A stretch of 64,000 nt of DNA, taken from positions 62,001 to 126,000 of the forward strand of contig NZ_JMLE01000010.1 in assembly GCF_000685965.1 (NCBI RefSeq), given 5' to 3'. Each line of letters opens with the position of its first letter. Within the stretch, counting starts at the first letter, position 1. Positions 23,882 through 33,188 of the stretch are shown one piece after another. Both the position numbers and the translations under genes were made by a program. Below the pieces are notes generated by a model that made no database searches, was not told where the DNA came from, and worked only from the letters and a program-made list of their open reading frames with translations. The DNA is from Arthrobacter sp. UNC362MFTsu5.1. Lineage in GTDB: Bacteria > Actinomycetota > Actinomycetes > Actinomycetales > Micrococcaceae.

Positions 23882-25980
23882 CCCCCGCACCCGTGATCAT
23901 TGCCGTCGATGGCCGGTCCGGCGCAGGAAAGACCACCCTCGCGATCGAACTTGCCGCCCGGCTGCGGGAGCACCACAAAGTCTCGCTGTTCCATCTGGAG
24001 GACGTCTATCCCGGCTGGAACGGGCTGGCGGCGGGCATCGAGCGCTATGTCACCACTGTCCTGGCGCCCCTGAGCCGCGGCGGTGCTGCCGACTGGGTCA
24101 GCTGGGACTGGGAGAAGCACTACGACGGCCCGGCGCGAACCACACTGCCGGCAGAGATCGTAATCGTGGAGGGCGTAGGTGCCGCCGCGGCCTCCGCCCG
24201 TCCGATGCTGGACGCCGTGATCTGGTCGGAGTCTTCCGACGACGACCGCCGTACCCGGGCGCTGGCGCGCGACGGCAGCACCTACGAACCCTTCTGGGAC
24301 TTGTGGGCAGCGCAGGAGGATGAGTGGCTGGCAACGGATCCGGTGCCGGACCACGCCCAGATCCGGGTGCTGAACCGGGCCGACGGCACCGCCCCGGACG
24401 ACGTCCTCCAGGCGCTGCTGCACCTGCCGGCCCTCGCTGCCGTGTTGTTGCCGGAGCTCTCGGCACGCCTCGGCCTTCAACTGCATGCCGAGCGGCTGGA
24501 CTGCGTGCCTGATGCCGCGCGGCTCTTCCACACCCTCTACGGCCGCTCGCCGCACGCCGTGTGGCTGGACTCCTCGCTTCGGACGGAGGGACTGCCCGCC
24601 GAACGCAGCCGCTTCAGCATTCTGGCCGACGACGGCGGGAGGTTCGGCCAGGACGTCCGGCACCGTTCCGGCGTGACCCGGCTGACCATCGGCACCGCCA
24701 CGGTGGCCACCGCCGGGCCGTTCTTCCGCTGGCTCGACGGCGTCTGGGGCCGCCGCGCGCTCCGGCCGCCGGAGGGCTACGCCTGCGAATTCACCCTCGG
24801 CTGGCTGGGCTATCTGGGCTACGAACTCAAGCGCGAAACCGGCGGCAGCGACGTTTCGTCGGAAACCCCCGACGCCGCCATGATCTTCGCCGGCCGCGCC
24901 GTGGTCCTGGACCACCGCGAAGGCAGCGTGTGGCTCCTCGCCCTGGAGGCCCCCGACGCCGCGGAGTGGCTGGCACTCGCCCGCTCGGCGGTGGCGGCGG
25001 CAGCGGCTGCCGGGCCCACCGGAGACACCGTCGGCACTGCAGGCACGGGCCCCGTCGTCGCGGGCGGCGCCATGGGCACCGGAAGCAAGCCTGCTCCCGC
25101 GTTCACGGGCCGCGACACCGAAAGCGCCTACAAGGTCAAGATCGCCGACGCGCAGCATGAAATTGCCGAGGGGAACACCTACGAGGTCTGCCTCACCACC
25201 GCCGTCAGCGCCGTCGTTCCGGCCAATCCGGCCGACCCCGCCGGACCGGACGCGCTGGACGCCTGGGCGACGTACCTGGCCCTGCGCCGGAAAAACCCGG
25301 CGCCGTTCGCCAGCTACCTGCGCTTCGGCGAGCTGACGGTCGCCAGCACCTCACCGGAGCGTTTCCTGCGGATAGCGGCCGACGGCGGCATGCGCGCCGA
25401 GCCGATCAAGGGCACCCGTCCCAGGGGCTCGGAACCGGCCCGGGACGAGGAGCTGCGGCGCCAGCTGGAGTCCTCGCCCAAGGACCGGGCCGAGAACATC
25501 ATGATCGTGGACCTCCTCCGCAACGACCTGAGCCACTTCGCCATAGCCGGATCAGTCACCGTGAGCAGGCTCTGCGCCATCGAAAGCTACGCCACGGTCC
25601 ACCAGATGGTCAGCACCATCGATGCGAAGCTGAAGCCGGGGCTGCCGCGTGCCGAAGCGGTGGCCGCATGCTTCCCCGCAGGGTCCATGACGGGGGCGCC
25701 GAAGATCAGCACCATGGCCATCCTGGACCGTCTGGAAGAGGTGCCGCGCGGGGTTTATTCGGGCGCCATCGGCTATTTTTCGCTGAGCGGGGCGATGGAT
25801 ACGGCAGTGGCCATCCGGACCCTGGTGATTAGCGCCGACGGCGCGGGCGGCGCAGAGCTGAGTCTCGGCGTCGGCGGTGCCATCACCGCGGATTCATCCC
25901 CGCAGGAGGAATATGACGAAATCCGCACCAAGGCGTACGGAGTCCTCTCTGCGCTGGGCTCGGAGTTTCCGCCAGACTGA
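23878..25980 (+). CDS. pabB: P-loop kinase fused to aminodeoxychorismate synthase PabB
   Basis: 700 residues. Residues 1-200 are a uridine-kinase-like P-loop NTPase (Walker A DGRSGAGKTT, then VEGVG). Residues about 210-700 are a chorismate-utilising enzyme with the anthranilate synthase component I/PabB motifs ASTSPERFL, EPIKGTRPRG, IMIVDLLRNDLS, FPAGSMTGAPK and YSGAIGYFS. An Ala/Gly-rich linker (about 375-410) lies inside the PabB part. PabB converts chorismate to 4-amino-4-deoxychorismate for folate. pabC follows about 1.6 kb away. The role of the kinase domain is unknown. The start is coupled to the phosphatase stop. Confidence 0.9.
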   Translation: MTPAPVIIAVDGRSGAGKTTLAIELAARLREHHKVSLFHLEDVYPGWNGLAAGIERYVTTVLAPLSRGGAADWVSWDWEKHYDGPARTTLPAEIVIVEGVGAAAASARPMLDAVIWSESSDDDRRTRALARDGSTYEPFWDLWAAQEDEWLATDPVPDHAQIRVLNRADGTAPDDVLQALLHLPALAAVLLPELSARLGLQLHAERLDCVPDAARLFHTLYGRSPHAVWLDSSLRTEGLPAERSRFSILADDGGRFGQDVRHRSGVTRLTIGTATVATAGPFFRWLDGVWGRRALRPPEGYACEFTLGWLGYLGYELKRETGGSDVSSETPDAAMIFAGRAVVLDHREGSVWLLALEAPDAAEWLALARSAVAAAAAAGPTGDTVGTAGTGPVVAGGAMGTGSKPAPAFTGRDTESAYKVKIADAQHEIAEGNTYEVCLTTAVSAVVPANPADPAGPDALDAWATYLALRRKNPAPFASYLRFGELTVASTSPERFLRIAADGGMRAEPIKGTRPRGSEPARDEELRRQLESSPKDRAENIMIVDLLRNDLSHFAIAGSVTVSRLCAIESYATVHQMVSTIDAKLKPGLPRAEAVAACFPAGSMTGAPKISTMAILDRLEEVPRGVYSGAIGYFSLSGAMDTAVAIRTLVISADGAGGAELSLGVGGAITADSSPQEEYDEIRTKAYGVLSALGSEFPPD

Positions 25981-25997
25981 CCTGCGCCAGGCTGGCC

Positions 25998-27530
25998 CTA
26001 TTGCAGCGTGGCCGTGAGCCGGGCGACGTTGTCCACGTATTTGACGGCCATGGGCCGCTGCATCCAGTCCTCGAGCGTCAGCTCACGGGAGATGCCCCGG
26101 TACGTGTCCTCCACGGCGCGCATCTTGGCCACGATGTCGGCGCCCAGGAGCATCACCGAAACCTCAAGGTTCAGCGAGAACGACCTCATGTCCATGTTGC
26201 TGGACCCCAGGACGGCCACTTCGTCATCGATGGTGAAGTGCTTGGCATGCAGCACAAACGGCGCCTTGTACAGGTAGATCCGCACGCCGGCTTCCAGCAG
26301 CGCCTCGTAGTACGACTGCTGGGCGTGGTGGACCAGGAACTGGTCCCCCTTTTCCGAGACGAAAAGTTCGACGTCGACGCCCCGCTGCGCCGCCGTCGTC
26401 ACCGCATAAAGCAGCGAATCATCCGGGACGAAGTACGGGCTGCAGATGGAGATCTTGTGCTGGGCGGAGTAGATGAGGGTGTTGAAAAGCCGCAGGTTGT
26501 TCTCGGTGATGAAGCCGGGGCCGCTGGGCACGGCCTGCGCGGTCACGGCACCCGGCGCCAGCTCCGGCTGGTGAGCCAACTGGTCCTCCAGGGACTCGTC
26601 CGTTTCGCTGAGCCAGTCGGTCGCGAACACCACGTTGAGCGTGGTGACAATCGGTCCGCGCAGGCAGGCCATGAGCTCCACCCACTCGCGCCCCACTTTG
26701 CGGTGCCGGGGGTTGTTGTAGGAGGGCTCGATCAGGTTCTGCGAGCCCGTGAAGGCAATTTCGCCGTCGATCACCATGATCTTGCGGTGGTTGCGCAGGT
26801 CCGGACGGCGCCACTGGCCGTGCACCGGACGCAGCGGCAGCATGGGCCGCCACTGGATCTTGCTTGCCTCGAGGCGCCTGATGAGCTTCCGGTAGCCCTT
26901 GATCCGCAGGGTCCCGAGGTGGTCGAACAGCACCCGGACCTGGACGCCGCGCTCCGCAGCCTCTTCCAAGGCGGTGAAGAGGTCGTCCGTAATGTGGTCC
27001 GTGCTCATGATGTAGAACTCGGCGTTGACGAACTCCTTGGCCCCGCGGACGGCGGCGGCCATGGCCTTGATGGAGTCGGGGTATCCGGGCAGCAGCTCCA
27101 CGCTGTTGCCGTCCACCATGGGCAGTGAACCGAGGGTCTTGTTCAGTTCGGCTGCCGAGGCCACCCATTCCGGGCCGTCGTAGTCGCTTTCGACGGCGGC
27201 CAGCTGGGACGTCCCGGCGCGGACCCGCTTGTTCACGGCATCCTGCTGGGCCCGGCGCTTGCGGGAGAGTTTGAAGTTTCCGAACAGCAGGAACAGGATC
27301 AGGCCGAGAGCGGGCACAAAGAAGATTCCCAGCAGCCAGGCCATGGCCGTGGTGGGGCGGCGGTTGCCGGGGATGATGCCCAGCGCCAGCACCCGGATGA
27401 TCAGGTCAACAATGCTCAACGCCAGCACGAGCCAGTAAGGCGCGGTGCCCACCAGCGGAAACGGCCACAACACAGACAGACTCCCACGGTTACTTCCCCC
27501 GCCGGACCGGTTCCGGAAGGCATCCAGCAC
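25998..27530 (-). CDS. cls: Cardiolipin synthase (phospholipase D type)
   Basis: 510 residues. Two N-terminal membrane helices (about 20-45 and 57-85) are followed by two PLD catalytic motifs, NHRKIMVIDGEIAFTGSQN and HAKHFTIDDEVAVLGSSN. It condenses phosphatidylglycerol to cardiolipin at the membrane. The length fits the bacterial ClsA family. It is convergent with pabB (17 bases between stops) and divergent from pabC (46 bases between starts). Confidence 0.93.
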   Translation of the reverse strand: MLDAFRNRSGGGSNRGSLSVLWPFPLVGTAPYWLVLALSIVDLIIRVLALGIIPGNRRPTTAMAWLLGIFFVPALGLILFLLFGNFKLSRKRRAQQDAVNKRVRAGTSQLAAVESDYDGPEWVASAAELNKTLGSLPMVDGNSVELLPGYPDSIKAMAAAVRGAKEFVNAEFYIMSTDHITDDLFTALEEAAERGVQVRVLFDHLGTLRIKGYRKLIRRLEASKIQWRPMLPLRPVHGQWRRPDLRNHRKIMVIDGEIAFTGSQNLIEPSYNNPRHRKVGREWVELMACLRGPIVTTLNVVFATDWLSETDESLEDQLAHQPELAPGAVTAQAVPSGPGFITENNLRLFNTLIYSAQHKISICSPYFVPDDSLLYAVTTAAQRGVDVELFVSEKGDQFLVHHAQQSYYEALLEAGVRIYLYKAPFVLHAKHFTIDDEVAVLGSSNMDMRSFSLNLEVSVMLLGADIVAKMRAVEDTYRGISRELTLEDWMQRPMAVKYVDNVARLTATLQ

Positions 27531-27576
27531 AGCCTATCCCGCGGCTGGCGTCCGGGGCCGAGGATAAGCTGGAGAC

Positions 27577-28521
27577 ATGACTCATGCTGCCCCGGCCACC
27601 GTGCTCGTATTCCTTGATCCCAGCTTCGACGACGGCCGGATTGCCGATGCTTCGCAGCCGCAGCTGATGGCCACGGACCAGGGCGCCACCCGGGGCGACG
27701 GCGTCTTTGAGTCCATGCTGGCCGTGGGCGGAAACCCGCGGAAACTGGACGCCCACCTGCGGCGGCTGCAGGGTTCGGCCACCGCCCTGGAGATTGACAT
27801 CCCGGCTGAGGACGCCTGGCGCCGGGCCATTGCGACGGCGGTCGGCGAGTACCGCTCCCAGCACCCCGCCGCCACTCCGTCAGAGGACGAGACGGTGGTG
27901 AAGCTGATCTGCACCCGCGGCGCCGAGGGCGGAGCAGCCCCCACGTGCTGGGTCCAGGCTTCGCCGGTCCCTGCGGCGGGCCGGAGGCAGCGCGAAACCG
28001 GGATCGACGTCATCCTGCTGGACCGCGGCTACGACAGCGAAGTGGGCGAGCGCGCGCCATGGCTGCTGCTCGGCGCCAAGACGCTCTCCTACGCGGTGAA
28101 CATGGCGGCCCTGCGGTACGCCCACCACCAGGGGGCGGACGACGTCATCTTCACGTCGGCCGACGGCCGTGTCCTCGAAGGCCCCACGTCCACGGTCCTG
28201 CTCGCTCACCTTGACACGTCCGACGACGGCGCCGGCGGCACCCGCACGGTGCGCCGCCTCATCACGCCGCAACTGGACAGCGGCATCCTGCCGGGCACGT
28301 CACAGGGCGCGCTTTTTGCCGCCGCCAAGGCCGCGGGCTGGGAGCTCGGCTACGGCCCGCTGGAACCTCGGGACCTCTTCGACGCCGACGCCGTCTGGCT
28401 GATTTCCAGCATCCGGCTGCTGGCCCCCGTGAACCACATCGACGGCAAGGAAATCGGCACGCCCGCCCTGCGGAAACAGCTGACCGACGAACTCAACGAG
28501 CTGTTCGCCACCATCGGGTAG
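27577..28521 (+). CDS. pabC: 4-amino-4-deoxychorismate lyase (class IV aminotransferase fold)
   Basis: 314 residues. Fold-type IV PLP enzyme with ATRGDGVFESM near residue 30, the PLP lysine in LGAKTLSYAVNMAALR, and the phosphate-binding segment VLEGPTSTVLL followed by SGILPGTSQGAL. It releases p-aminobenzoate and pyruvate from the PabB product. Its nearness to the pabB fusion supports PabC over a branched-chain aminotransferase. Confidence 0.88.
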   Translation: MTHAAPATVLVFLDPSFDDGRIADASQPQLMATDQGATRGDGVFESMLAVGGNPRKLDAHLRRLQGSATALEIDIPAEDAWRRAIATAVGEYRSQHPAATPSEDETVVKLICTRGAEGGAAPTCWVQASPVPAAGRRQRETGIDVILLDRGYDSEVGERAPWLLLGAKTLSYAVNMAALRYAHHQGADDVIFTSADGRVLEGPTSTVLLAHLDTSDDGAGGTRTVRRLITPQLDSGILPGTSQGALFAAAKAAGWELGYGPLEPRDLFDADAVWLISSIRLLAPVNHIDGKEIGTPALRKQLTDELNELFATIG

Positions 28522-28540
28522 ATCCCCCGCCCCCGTCCTC

Positions 28541-28590
28541 CCAACGCTCTCTCACTTCTCGGCGCCTTCCCCCGAACGCTTTCTCACGTG
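28541..28590. repeat. Dispersed repeat, ACGCTCTCTCA pair
   Basis: ACGCTCTCTCA at 28544 and ACGCTTTCTCAC at 28576 lie 32 bases apart around a CGCCTTCCC core. The same pair, same spacing and similar core recur at 55972-56018. Both copies sit where two genes converge. Confidence 0.6.
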
Positions 28591-29166
28591 GTCTGCGGCT
28601 GCTCGGGCCGCCGCGTCGATGCGGGTGCAGTGCGCTGCCCATTCCTCCGGAGTACGCGTCGTCAGGTTGGGGTCCCCGGGCCGCTGGCCTGCTGAACCAT
28701 CGATGAGCTCACGGAGGATGTCCGCGTGGCCCAGGTGGTGCGCCGTTTCCACGCACATGTGCACCAGGATCTGGTGGAGGGACACGCGCCTCCGCTCCTC
28801 CGGCCACCACGGCACTTCCCCTGGCGCGTCCAGCGGCAGCGCGTCGATGGTGGCGTCACTGTGCGCTGCGGAGAACTGGTGGAGCTCAATGATTTGTTCC
28901 CGGGTCTCATCCGCGGCTGCCCACAGGTCGGCGTCGGGCTCGGCATTCTCGTCAAGCCACGGGAGGTCCATAGGGGCGGGCCGCCCGAAGACCTCGCCGA
29001 GATAGCCGAGTTCCACGCTGGCCACGTGCTTGACCAGGCCGATCAGGTTGGTACCTGTGGGCGTCAGCGGCCTCCGCACGTCGTACTCGTCCAGTCCGTC
29101 GAGTTTGGCCAGGAGGTTCGCCCGCCGGGTGCGCAGGTAGCTGTGCAGAATTGCCTTGTCATCCAT
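28552..29166 (-). CDS. DinB-fold (DUF664) protein
   Basis: 204 residues starting MDDKAILHSYLRTRR. The DUF664/DinB_2 four-helix fold is seen in NLIGLVKHVASVELGYLGEVFGR and HQILVHMCVETAHHLGHADILREL, which supply the metal-ligand histidines. Many actinobacterial members are mycothiol-dependent transferases or isomerases. The upstream GTG/ATG candidates would add three residues. No operon partner. Confidence 0.85.
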   Translation of the reverse strand: MDDKAILHSYLRTRRANLLAKLDGLDEYDVRRPLTPTGTNLIGLVKHVASVELGYLGEVFGRPAPMDLPWLDENAEPDADLWAAADETREQIIELHQFSAAHSDATIDALPLDAPGEVPWWPEERRRVSLHQILVHMCVETAHHLGHADILRELIDGSAGQRPGDPNLTTRTPEEWAAHCTRIDAAARAAADHVRKRSGEGAEK

Positions 29167-29251
29167 AGCGGGCACTATACCGACGCTCGCTCATTTCCCG
29201 CGGTCATCACGCACGCTCGAGCGTCCCGGCCACCAGGAAGTGCGAGAGGGT

Positions 29252-30379
29252 TTAGTTTGCCGGGCCGCCGGATCCCGAGGTGAAGGCTTCCTCGTCGGCG
29301 GAGGTCCGCCAGGCTGCCCAGTCCAGGGGCTGCACCGAGGGCCGTCCCAGGAGGTACCCCTGCCCGAAGGCCATCCCAAGGTCCATGACCGCGGTCAGCT
29401 CGGCCTGGGTTTCGATCCCTTCCGCAACAAGGTCCGCGCCGATCTGCCGGGAAAACTCCACCATGGCCGCACCCAGGGTTCTCTGGCCGGCCGCATGGTC
29501 GATTCCCGCGATGAGGTTGCGGTCGAGCTTGATGATGTCCGGGCTGAGGTGCTTGACCTGGCTCATCGAGCCGAAACCCGCCCCTGCGCCGTCAACAGCC
29601 ACCCGGAGCCCGCGCAGCCGGAGCGGCGCAAGTGCCTTCACCACAGGCTCGTATTCGTCCTCGGCAAGCCGCTCTGTCAGCTCCACAACGATCCGGTCCA
29701 CTGCCAGCTGCGAGTGCTCCACGAACGCCCGGAGCCGCGGGTCAAGGCAGGTGGCCGGGGACAGGTTGAGCGCCACATAGACGTTCCCCGGCAGTTGCTC
29801 TGCGGCCACCAGGGCCGCCTGCAGCGCTGCAAATTCAAGGTCGGGGCCGAGGCCCACGGCCGCGGCCTCGTTGAACCAGTGGTCGGCGCTGGCGCCGTCG
29901 TCGCTAACAAATCGGGTCAGTGCTTCAACACCGATGACGTCACGCGTGGACAGTTCGTGGATGGGCTGGAACGCGGTGAGGAGCATCCTGTCACCGAGAA
30001 TGGCCTCTATGCGGCGCCTGCTCCGGCGGGTGAACAGCGTTGTAGCGCCGTAGTCCTCATCGGGCACGGGCAGGTCGGGGCTGGGCAGGTTCTCCTCGGA
30101 GTCGTCCGACTCCTGGTCCGTGATGCTGCGCGTAGCCATCAGGTGTTCCAGGAGGGCGCGTTCGGGATTACCCGGGTGCGATTCCATCCGGCTGCGCAGC
30201 TGCTCGCGCGCCCACTCGCTCTGCGGAGTGGCGTCATCCAGTACAGACTCGATGATGTTCCACGCCTGGCCACGGATCGTCGGATCACTCACGTCCGAAG
30301 GCGGGATCGACTGGGGTCCCCGGTACGCAGTCGATTCACCATCGGTCAATGCTGGAAAAGAAGTCTCATCCATTGACAT
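29252..30379 (-). CDS. EAL-domain protein with altered metal site
   Basis: 375 residues, cytoplasmic. Residues 1-120 have no recognised fold and include an acidic linker. The EAL domain spans about 125-365: EALTRF (Glu152), ALNLSP (Asn205), ELTE (233-236), IIKLDR (Lys284), AEGIET and GQGYLLGRP. The usual Asp-Asp of DDFGTG is VDGAGAG here, with Gly at 264, so one metal-binding Asp is missing. The protein may bind c-di-GMP without cleaving it efficiently. The ATG follows AAAGGAA. No GGDEF partner is nearby. Confidence 0.88.
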   Translation of the reverse strand: MSMDETSFPALTDGESTAYRGPQSIPPSDVSDPTIRGQAWNIIESVLDDATPQSEWAREQLRSRMESHPGNPERALLEHLMATRSITDQESDDSEENLPSPDLPVPDEDYGATTLFTRRSRRRIEAILGDRMLLTAFQPIHELSTRDVIGVEALTRFVSDDGASADHWFNEAAAVGLGPDLEFAALQAALVAAEQLPGNVYVALNLSPATCLDPRLRAFVEHSQLAVDRIVVELTERLAEDEYEPVVKALAPLRLRGLRVAVDGAGAGFGSMSQVKHLSPDIIKLDRNLIAGIDHAAGQRTLGAAMVEFSRQIGADLVAEGIETQAELTAVMDLGMAFGQGYLLGRPSVQPLDWAAWRTSADEEAFTSGSGGPAN

Positions 30380-30545
30380 GGTCTATTCCTTTATAAGTGC
30401 TGGTCCCGGCTGAGCCCGGGACCCATCCGTGAATACACCGCATGCTGATTCGAGGATGCGGGAACCGCGAACGTTTCAAAAGCGTACAACGAGACCGGTC
30501 TGTCTGTCTGTAGTTGTAGCCGAGTCGTAATGCTAAGCACGCGGC

Positions 30546-31580
30546 CTATTCCTCCACGAATTCCGAGGCCAGATGGATGTGATTATCGGCCAGCCACACG
30601 GGGTTGAAAGCCTTGCTCAGGTAGTTGCTGCCGGCGTCGGGCGCAATGGCCACCACCACCGAGCCATGCGGTGCGGCACGCGCCACCCTCAGGGCCGCCG
30701 CCACGGCCAGCCCGGAGGAGGGCCCGAGGGACAAGCCCTCCTCGTTCAACAGCCGGTGCTCCGTGGTGTACACCTCGTTGTTCGGAACGCGGAGGAAGCG
30801 GTCCACGACGCCGCGATCGAAGATTTTGGGCCATTCTGCTTCCGGCCAGGAGTTCCCCACGCCGTCCACCAGGATTTCCCCGGGATGGCCTCCGCTGTAC
30901 ACCGAACCAACCGGATCCGCGGCGATCACCTCCACATGGCCGCCGGATTTCTCCTTCAGGTACCGGCCGTTGCCGCTGATGGTTCCGCCGGTGCCGATTC
31001 CGGCCACGAAATGCGTCACTTTCCCGGCCGTCTGCTGCCAGATCTCCGGCGCCGTTCCTTCGTAGTGGGCCAGCGGGTTGGCCGGGTTGTCGAACTGCTG
31101 CGGCCGCCAGGCGCCCGGGTTCTCGGCCGTGATCCGCGCTGCAACGGCCCGCGCGTTCTCCGGCGACTCCGACGGCGCGGTCCAGTCCGTCACCACCACC
31201 CTGGCGCCGTAACGGTGCAGCGCGGCGAGTTTCTCGGATGAGATGGTGTCCCCGGTAACCACCACCACAGGGTGCCCGGTCAGGGCACCGATCAGGGCAA
31301 GCCCGATCCCGGTGTTCCCCGAGGTGCTCTCCACGATGGTTGCACCCGGCCGGAGCTCACCGCTGCGCTCAGCCGCCCGGACCATGCTCAGCGCTGTCCG
31401 GTCCTTGATGGAGCCACCCGGATTATCCGATTCGAGCTTGACGTACACCGTGCTGCCGAGCCCTTTGGAGAGGACATCCAGCGGCACCAGCGGCGTGTTG
31501 CCCACCTGCGCCAGGACAGCCGCGGCGTCCGCCGCAACATCTGCAGCCTGAACCGCGTGCCTGCCTGTCATGGTGCTCAT
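30546..31580 (-). CDS. Cysteine synthase/cystathionine beta-synthase-family PLP enzyme
   Basis: 344 residues, fold-type II. PLP lysine in NPGGSIKDR (Lys59), TSGNTGIGLA, the GTGGTISG phosphate loop and GPSSG. It has no CBS domains. The C-terminal half resembles cystathionine beta-synthase and OASS-like enzymes (DPVGSVYSGG, VDGVGNSW). The start overlaps the stop of the upstream lyase gene (ATGA), so the two are co-translated. With the HAL-like lyase and a flavin monooxygenase it forms a three-gene operon whose substrate is unknown. Beta-replacement on a sulfur or amino acid compound is the family chemistry. Confidence 0.88.
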   Translation of the reverse strand: MSTMTGRHAVQAADVAADAAAVLAQVGNTPLVPLDVLSKGLGSTVYVKLESDNPGGSIKDRTALSMVRAAERSGELRPGATIVESTSGNTGIGLALIGALTGHPVVVVTGDTISSEKLAALHRYGARVVVTDWTAPSESPENARAVAARITAENPGAWRPQQFDNPANPLAHYEGTAPEIWQQTAGKVTHFVAGIGTGGTISGNGRYLKEKSGGHVEVIAADPVGSVYSGGHPGEILVDGVGNSWPEAEWPKIFDRGVVDRFLRVPNNEVYTTEHRLLNEEGLSLGPSSGLAVAAALRVARAAPHGSVVVAIAPDAGSNYLSKAFNPVWLADNHIHLASEFVEE

Positions 31581-33184
31581 CGTTGCCTTTCCGTGCTGCC
31601 GGCGGGGCCGCCGTCGAATGCGGGGCCGTCGAATGCGGGGCCGAAGAAGCCGGCACCCAGGAAGCCGTCCAGTTCAGCGGAAGCTTGTTCCACCAGCGCC
31701 GCCGCCGGCAGGTGCCGGGCCAGGAGGCCGGACAGACGGTGGACGACGGCGGCAGTCCCCTTTCCGAGCGGCCCCGCACGCGCTTCCGCCCCGCCCAGCA
31801 GGTACGCGGCGGTCAGCGCTTCGATGGCGAGCAACTTCCCGGCAGCGTCCACGGATCGCTCCAGCAACTGGAGGGCAAGCGGCGCCAGGGTGGAGTGGTC
31901 CTCGATGTCGGCGGACAGCGTGGGAGCCCCCAGCGTGGCCGGCGCTGCGAGGACTTTGAGTTCGGACAGCAGGCCGGCGGCCGAGTACCAGAGGAGCCCG
32001 GGCAGCTCTTCCGGCTCCAGCGGGGCTCCGTTCCTGGCAGCCTCGAGGTGCCGCTGGCGGATCCGGCGCTGCGGCGGGTAGAGCTTGGCGATCCGGCGTT
32101 CGCTGCTGATCCCCAGATGGGCAAGCCCCAGGCGCAGCGCCTCGAATGCCAGGGCCAGCTGCATCGGCTGGAAGTTCCCGCCGGACACCATCCGCCCGGA
32201 GCCGACGTCGGTGAGCGGGTTGTCGCCCCGGCCGTTGAGCTCCACCTCCAGGGCATCTTCCAAAGCGGTGACCTGCCACCGGACAGCGCCGTGGGTCTGG
32301 GGCGCCGCCCGGAAGGACAGCGCGTCCTGCACGGAAACCTCCCGGGTGTGGTCCTCCAGCCAGCCGCCCTCAAGGAGCCGCAGCACATGGGCCGCCGTGA
32401 CCGCTTGCCCGTGCACGGCTTTGGCGGCCTGGACCGCCGGCGAAAACGGGCTGAGGTTGCCGCCGCCGTCGTGCCTTGCCGTCGCCTCAAGCGACAGTGC
32501 GAGCGCCGTGTCCGCAAGGTCGGCGAGCCGCAGGATGCGGTGCAGCACCAGCGCGCCGACACCGATGGAATAGGAGTTTGAGCTGACCAGGGCCAGGGCT
32601 TCGCCTGGCGCCAGTTCCAGCGGGGCCAGCCCGGCGTCGGCCAGGGCCTGCCCGCCGGGCACCAGCTGCCCGTCCGCCCCCACGGCCTGTCCCTCCCCGA
32701 TGGCGACGGCGGCCACCGCGGCCAGGTGCGTGAGGTCGGCGGAACCTACGGATCCTTCGCGCGGGATGGCGGGGACCACGCCCCGGTTGAGCATGTCAGC
32801 GTAGAAACGGGCTGTTTCCGGCCGGACTCCGGAGCCGCCCCGGCTGAAGCCCACCAGCCGCGCCAGGATGACGGCCCGGACCTCGTCGGCGCCCAGCAGG
32901 TCCCCCACTCCGCTGTTGTGGTACCGCACCACCTGCACCTGGTAAGCGAGGATCGACTTCTCCTCCACGGCGGTGTCACGTCCGGAACCCAGCAGCGTAT
33001 TGAGGCCGTAGACGCGGTGGCCGGAGTCGATGGCCTGCTGCACCACCTCCCGCGAGCGCCCGACCAGCTCCAGCGCGTCCGTGCTCAGGAGGAACTTTAC
33101 GGCCGGGTCAGCCGCGGCCTCGGCGATGTCCCTGGCGCGCAGGTGCGCCGTGCCGATCAGGAAGTTTCCGCTGCCGTTGCCCAT
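31577..33184 (-). CDS. Histidine/aromatic ammonia-lyase-like enzyme, non-canonical MIO site
   Basis: 535 residues of the HAL/PAL fold. The catalytic tyrosine loop reads YGLNTLLG (Tyr59). Where MIO enzymes have G-S-[VI]-G-A-S-G-D-L, this protein has GSVGSADL (144-151), one residue shorter, so the Ala-Ser-Gly that cyclises to MIO is not intact. SSNSYSIG replaces the usual NGT segment. It may eliminate a better leaving group than ammonia without MIO. The start MGNGSGNFLIG is chosen because the frame before it overlaps the monooxygenase gene. Four bases separate it from that gene. Function unknown within the lyase family. Confidence 0.82.
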   Translation of the reverse strand: MGNGSGNFLIGTAHLRARDIAEAAADPAVKFLLSTDALELVGRSREVVQQAIDSGHRVYGLNTLLGSGRDTAVEEKSILAYQVQVVRYHNSGVGDLLGADEVRAVILARLVGFSRGGSGVRPETARFYADMLNRGVVPAIPREGSVGSADLTHLAAVAAVAIGEGQAVGADGQLVPGGQALADAGLAPLELAPGEALALVSSNSYSIGVGALVLHRILRLADLADTALALSLEATARHDGGGNLSPFSPAVQAAKAVHGQAVTAAHVLRLLEGGWLEDHTREVSVQDALSFRAAPQTHGAVRWQVTALEDALEVELNGRGDNPLTDVGSGRMVSGGNFQPMQLALAFEALRLGLAHLGISSERRIAKLYPPQRRIRQRHLEAARNGAPLEPEELPGLLWYSAAGLLSELKVLAAPATLGAPTLSADIEDHSTLAPLALQLLERSVDAAGKLLAIEALTAAYLLGGAEARAGPLGKGTAAVVHRLSGLLARHLPAAALVEQASAELDGFLGAGFFGPAFDGPAFDGGPAGSTERQR

Positions 33185-33188
33185 GGGA

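Noticed and set aside
23626..25158. 510-codon minus-strand frame opposite the phosphatase and kinase-PabB genes
   Set aside because: Shadow frame with skewed Gly/Val/Ala/Arg content; both plus-strand genes are well supported.
30498..30511. TCTG tetranucleotide run upstream of the EAL gene as a phase-variable tract
   Set aside because: Only about three units and outside any coding region; too short to suggest phase variation.
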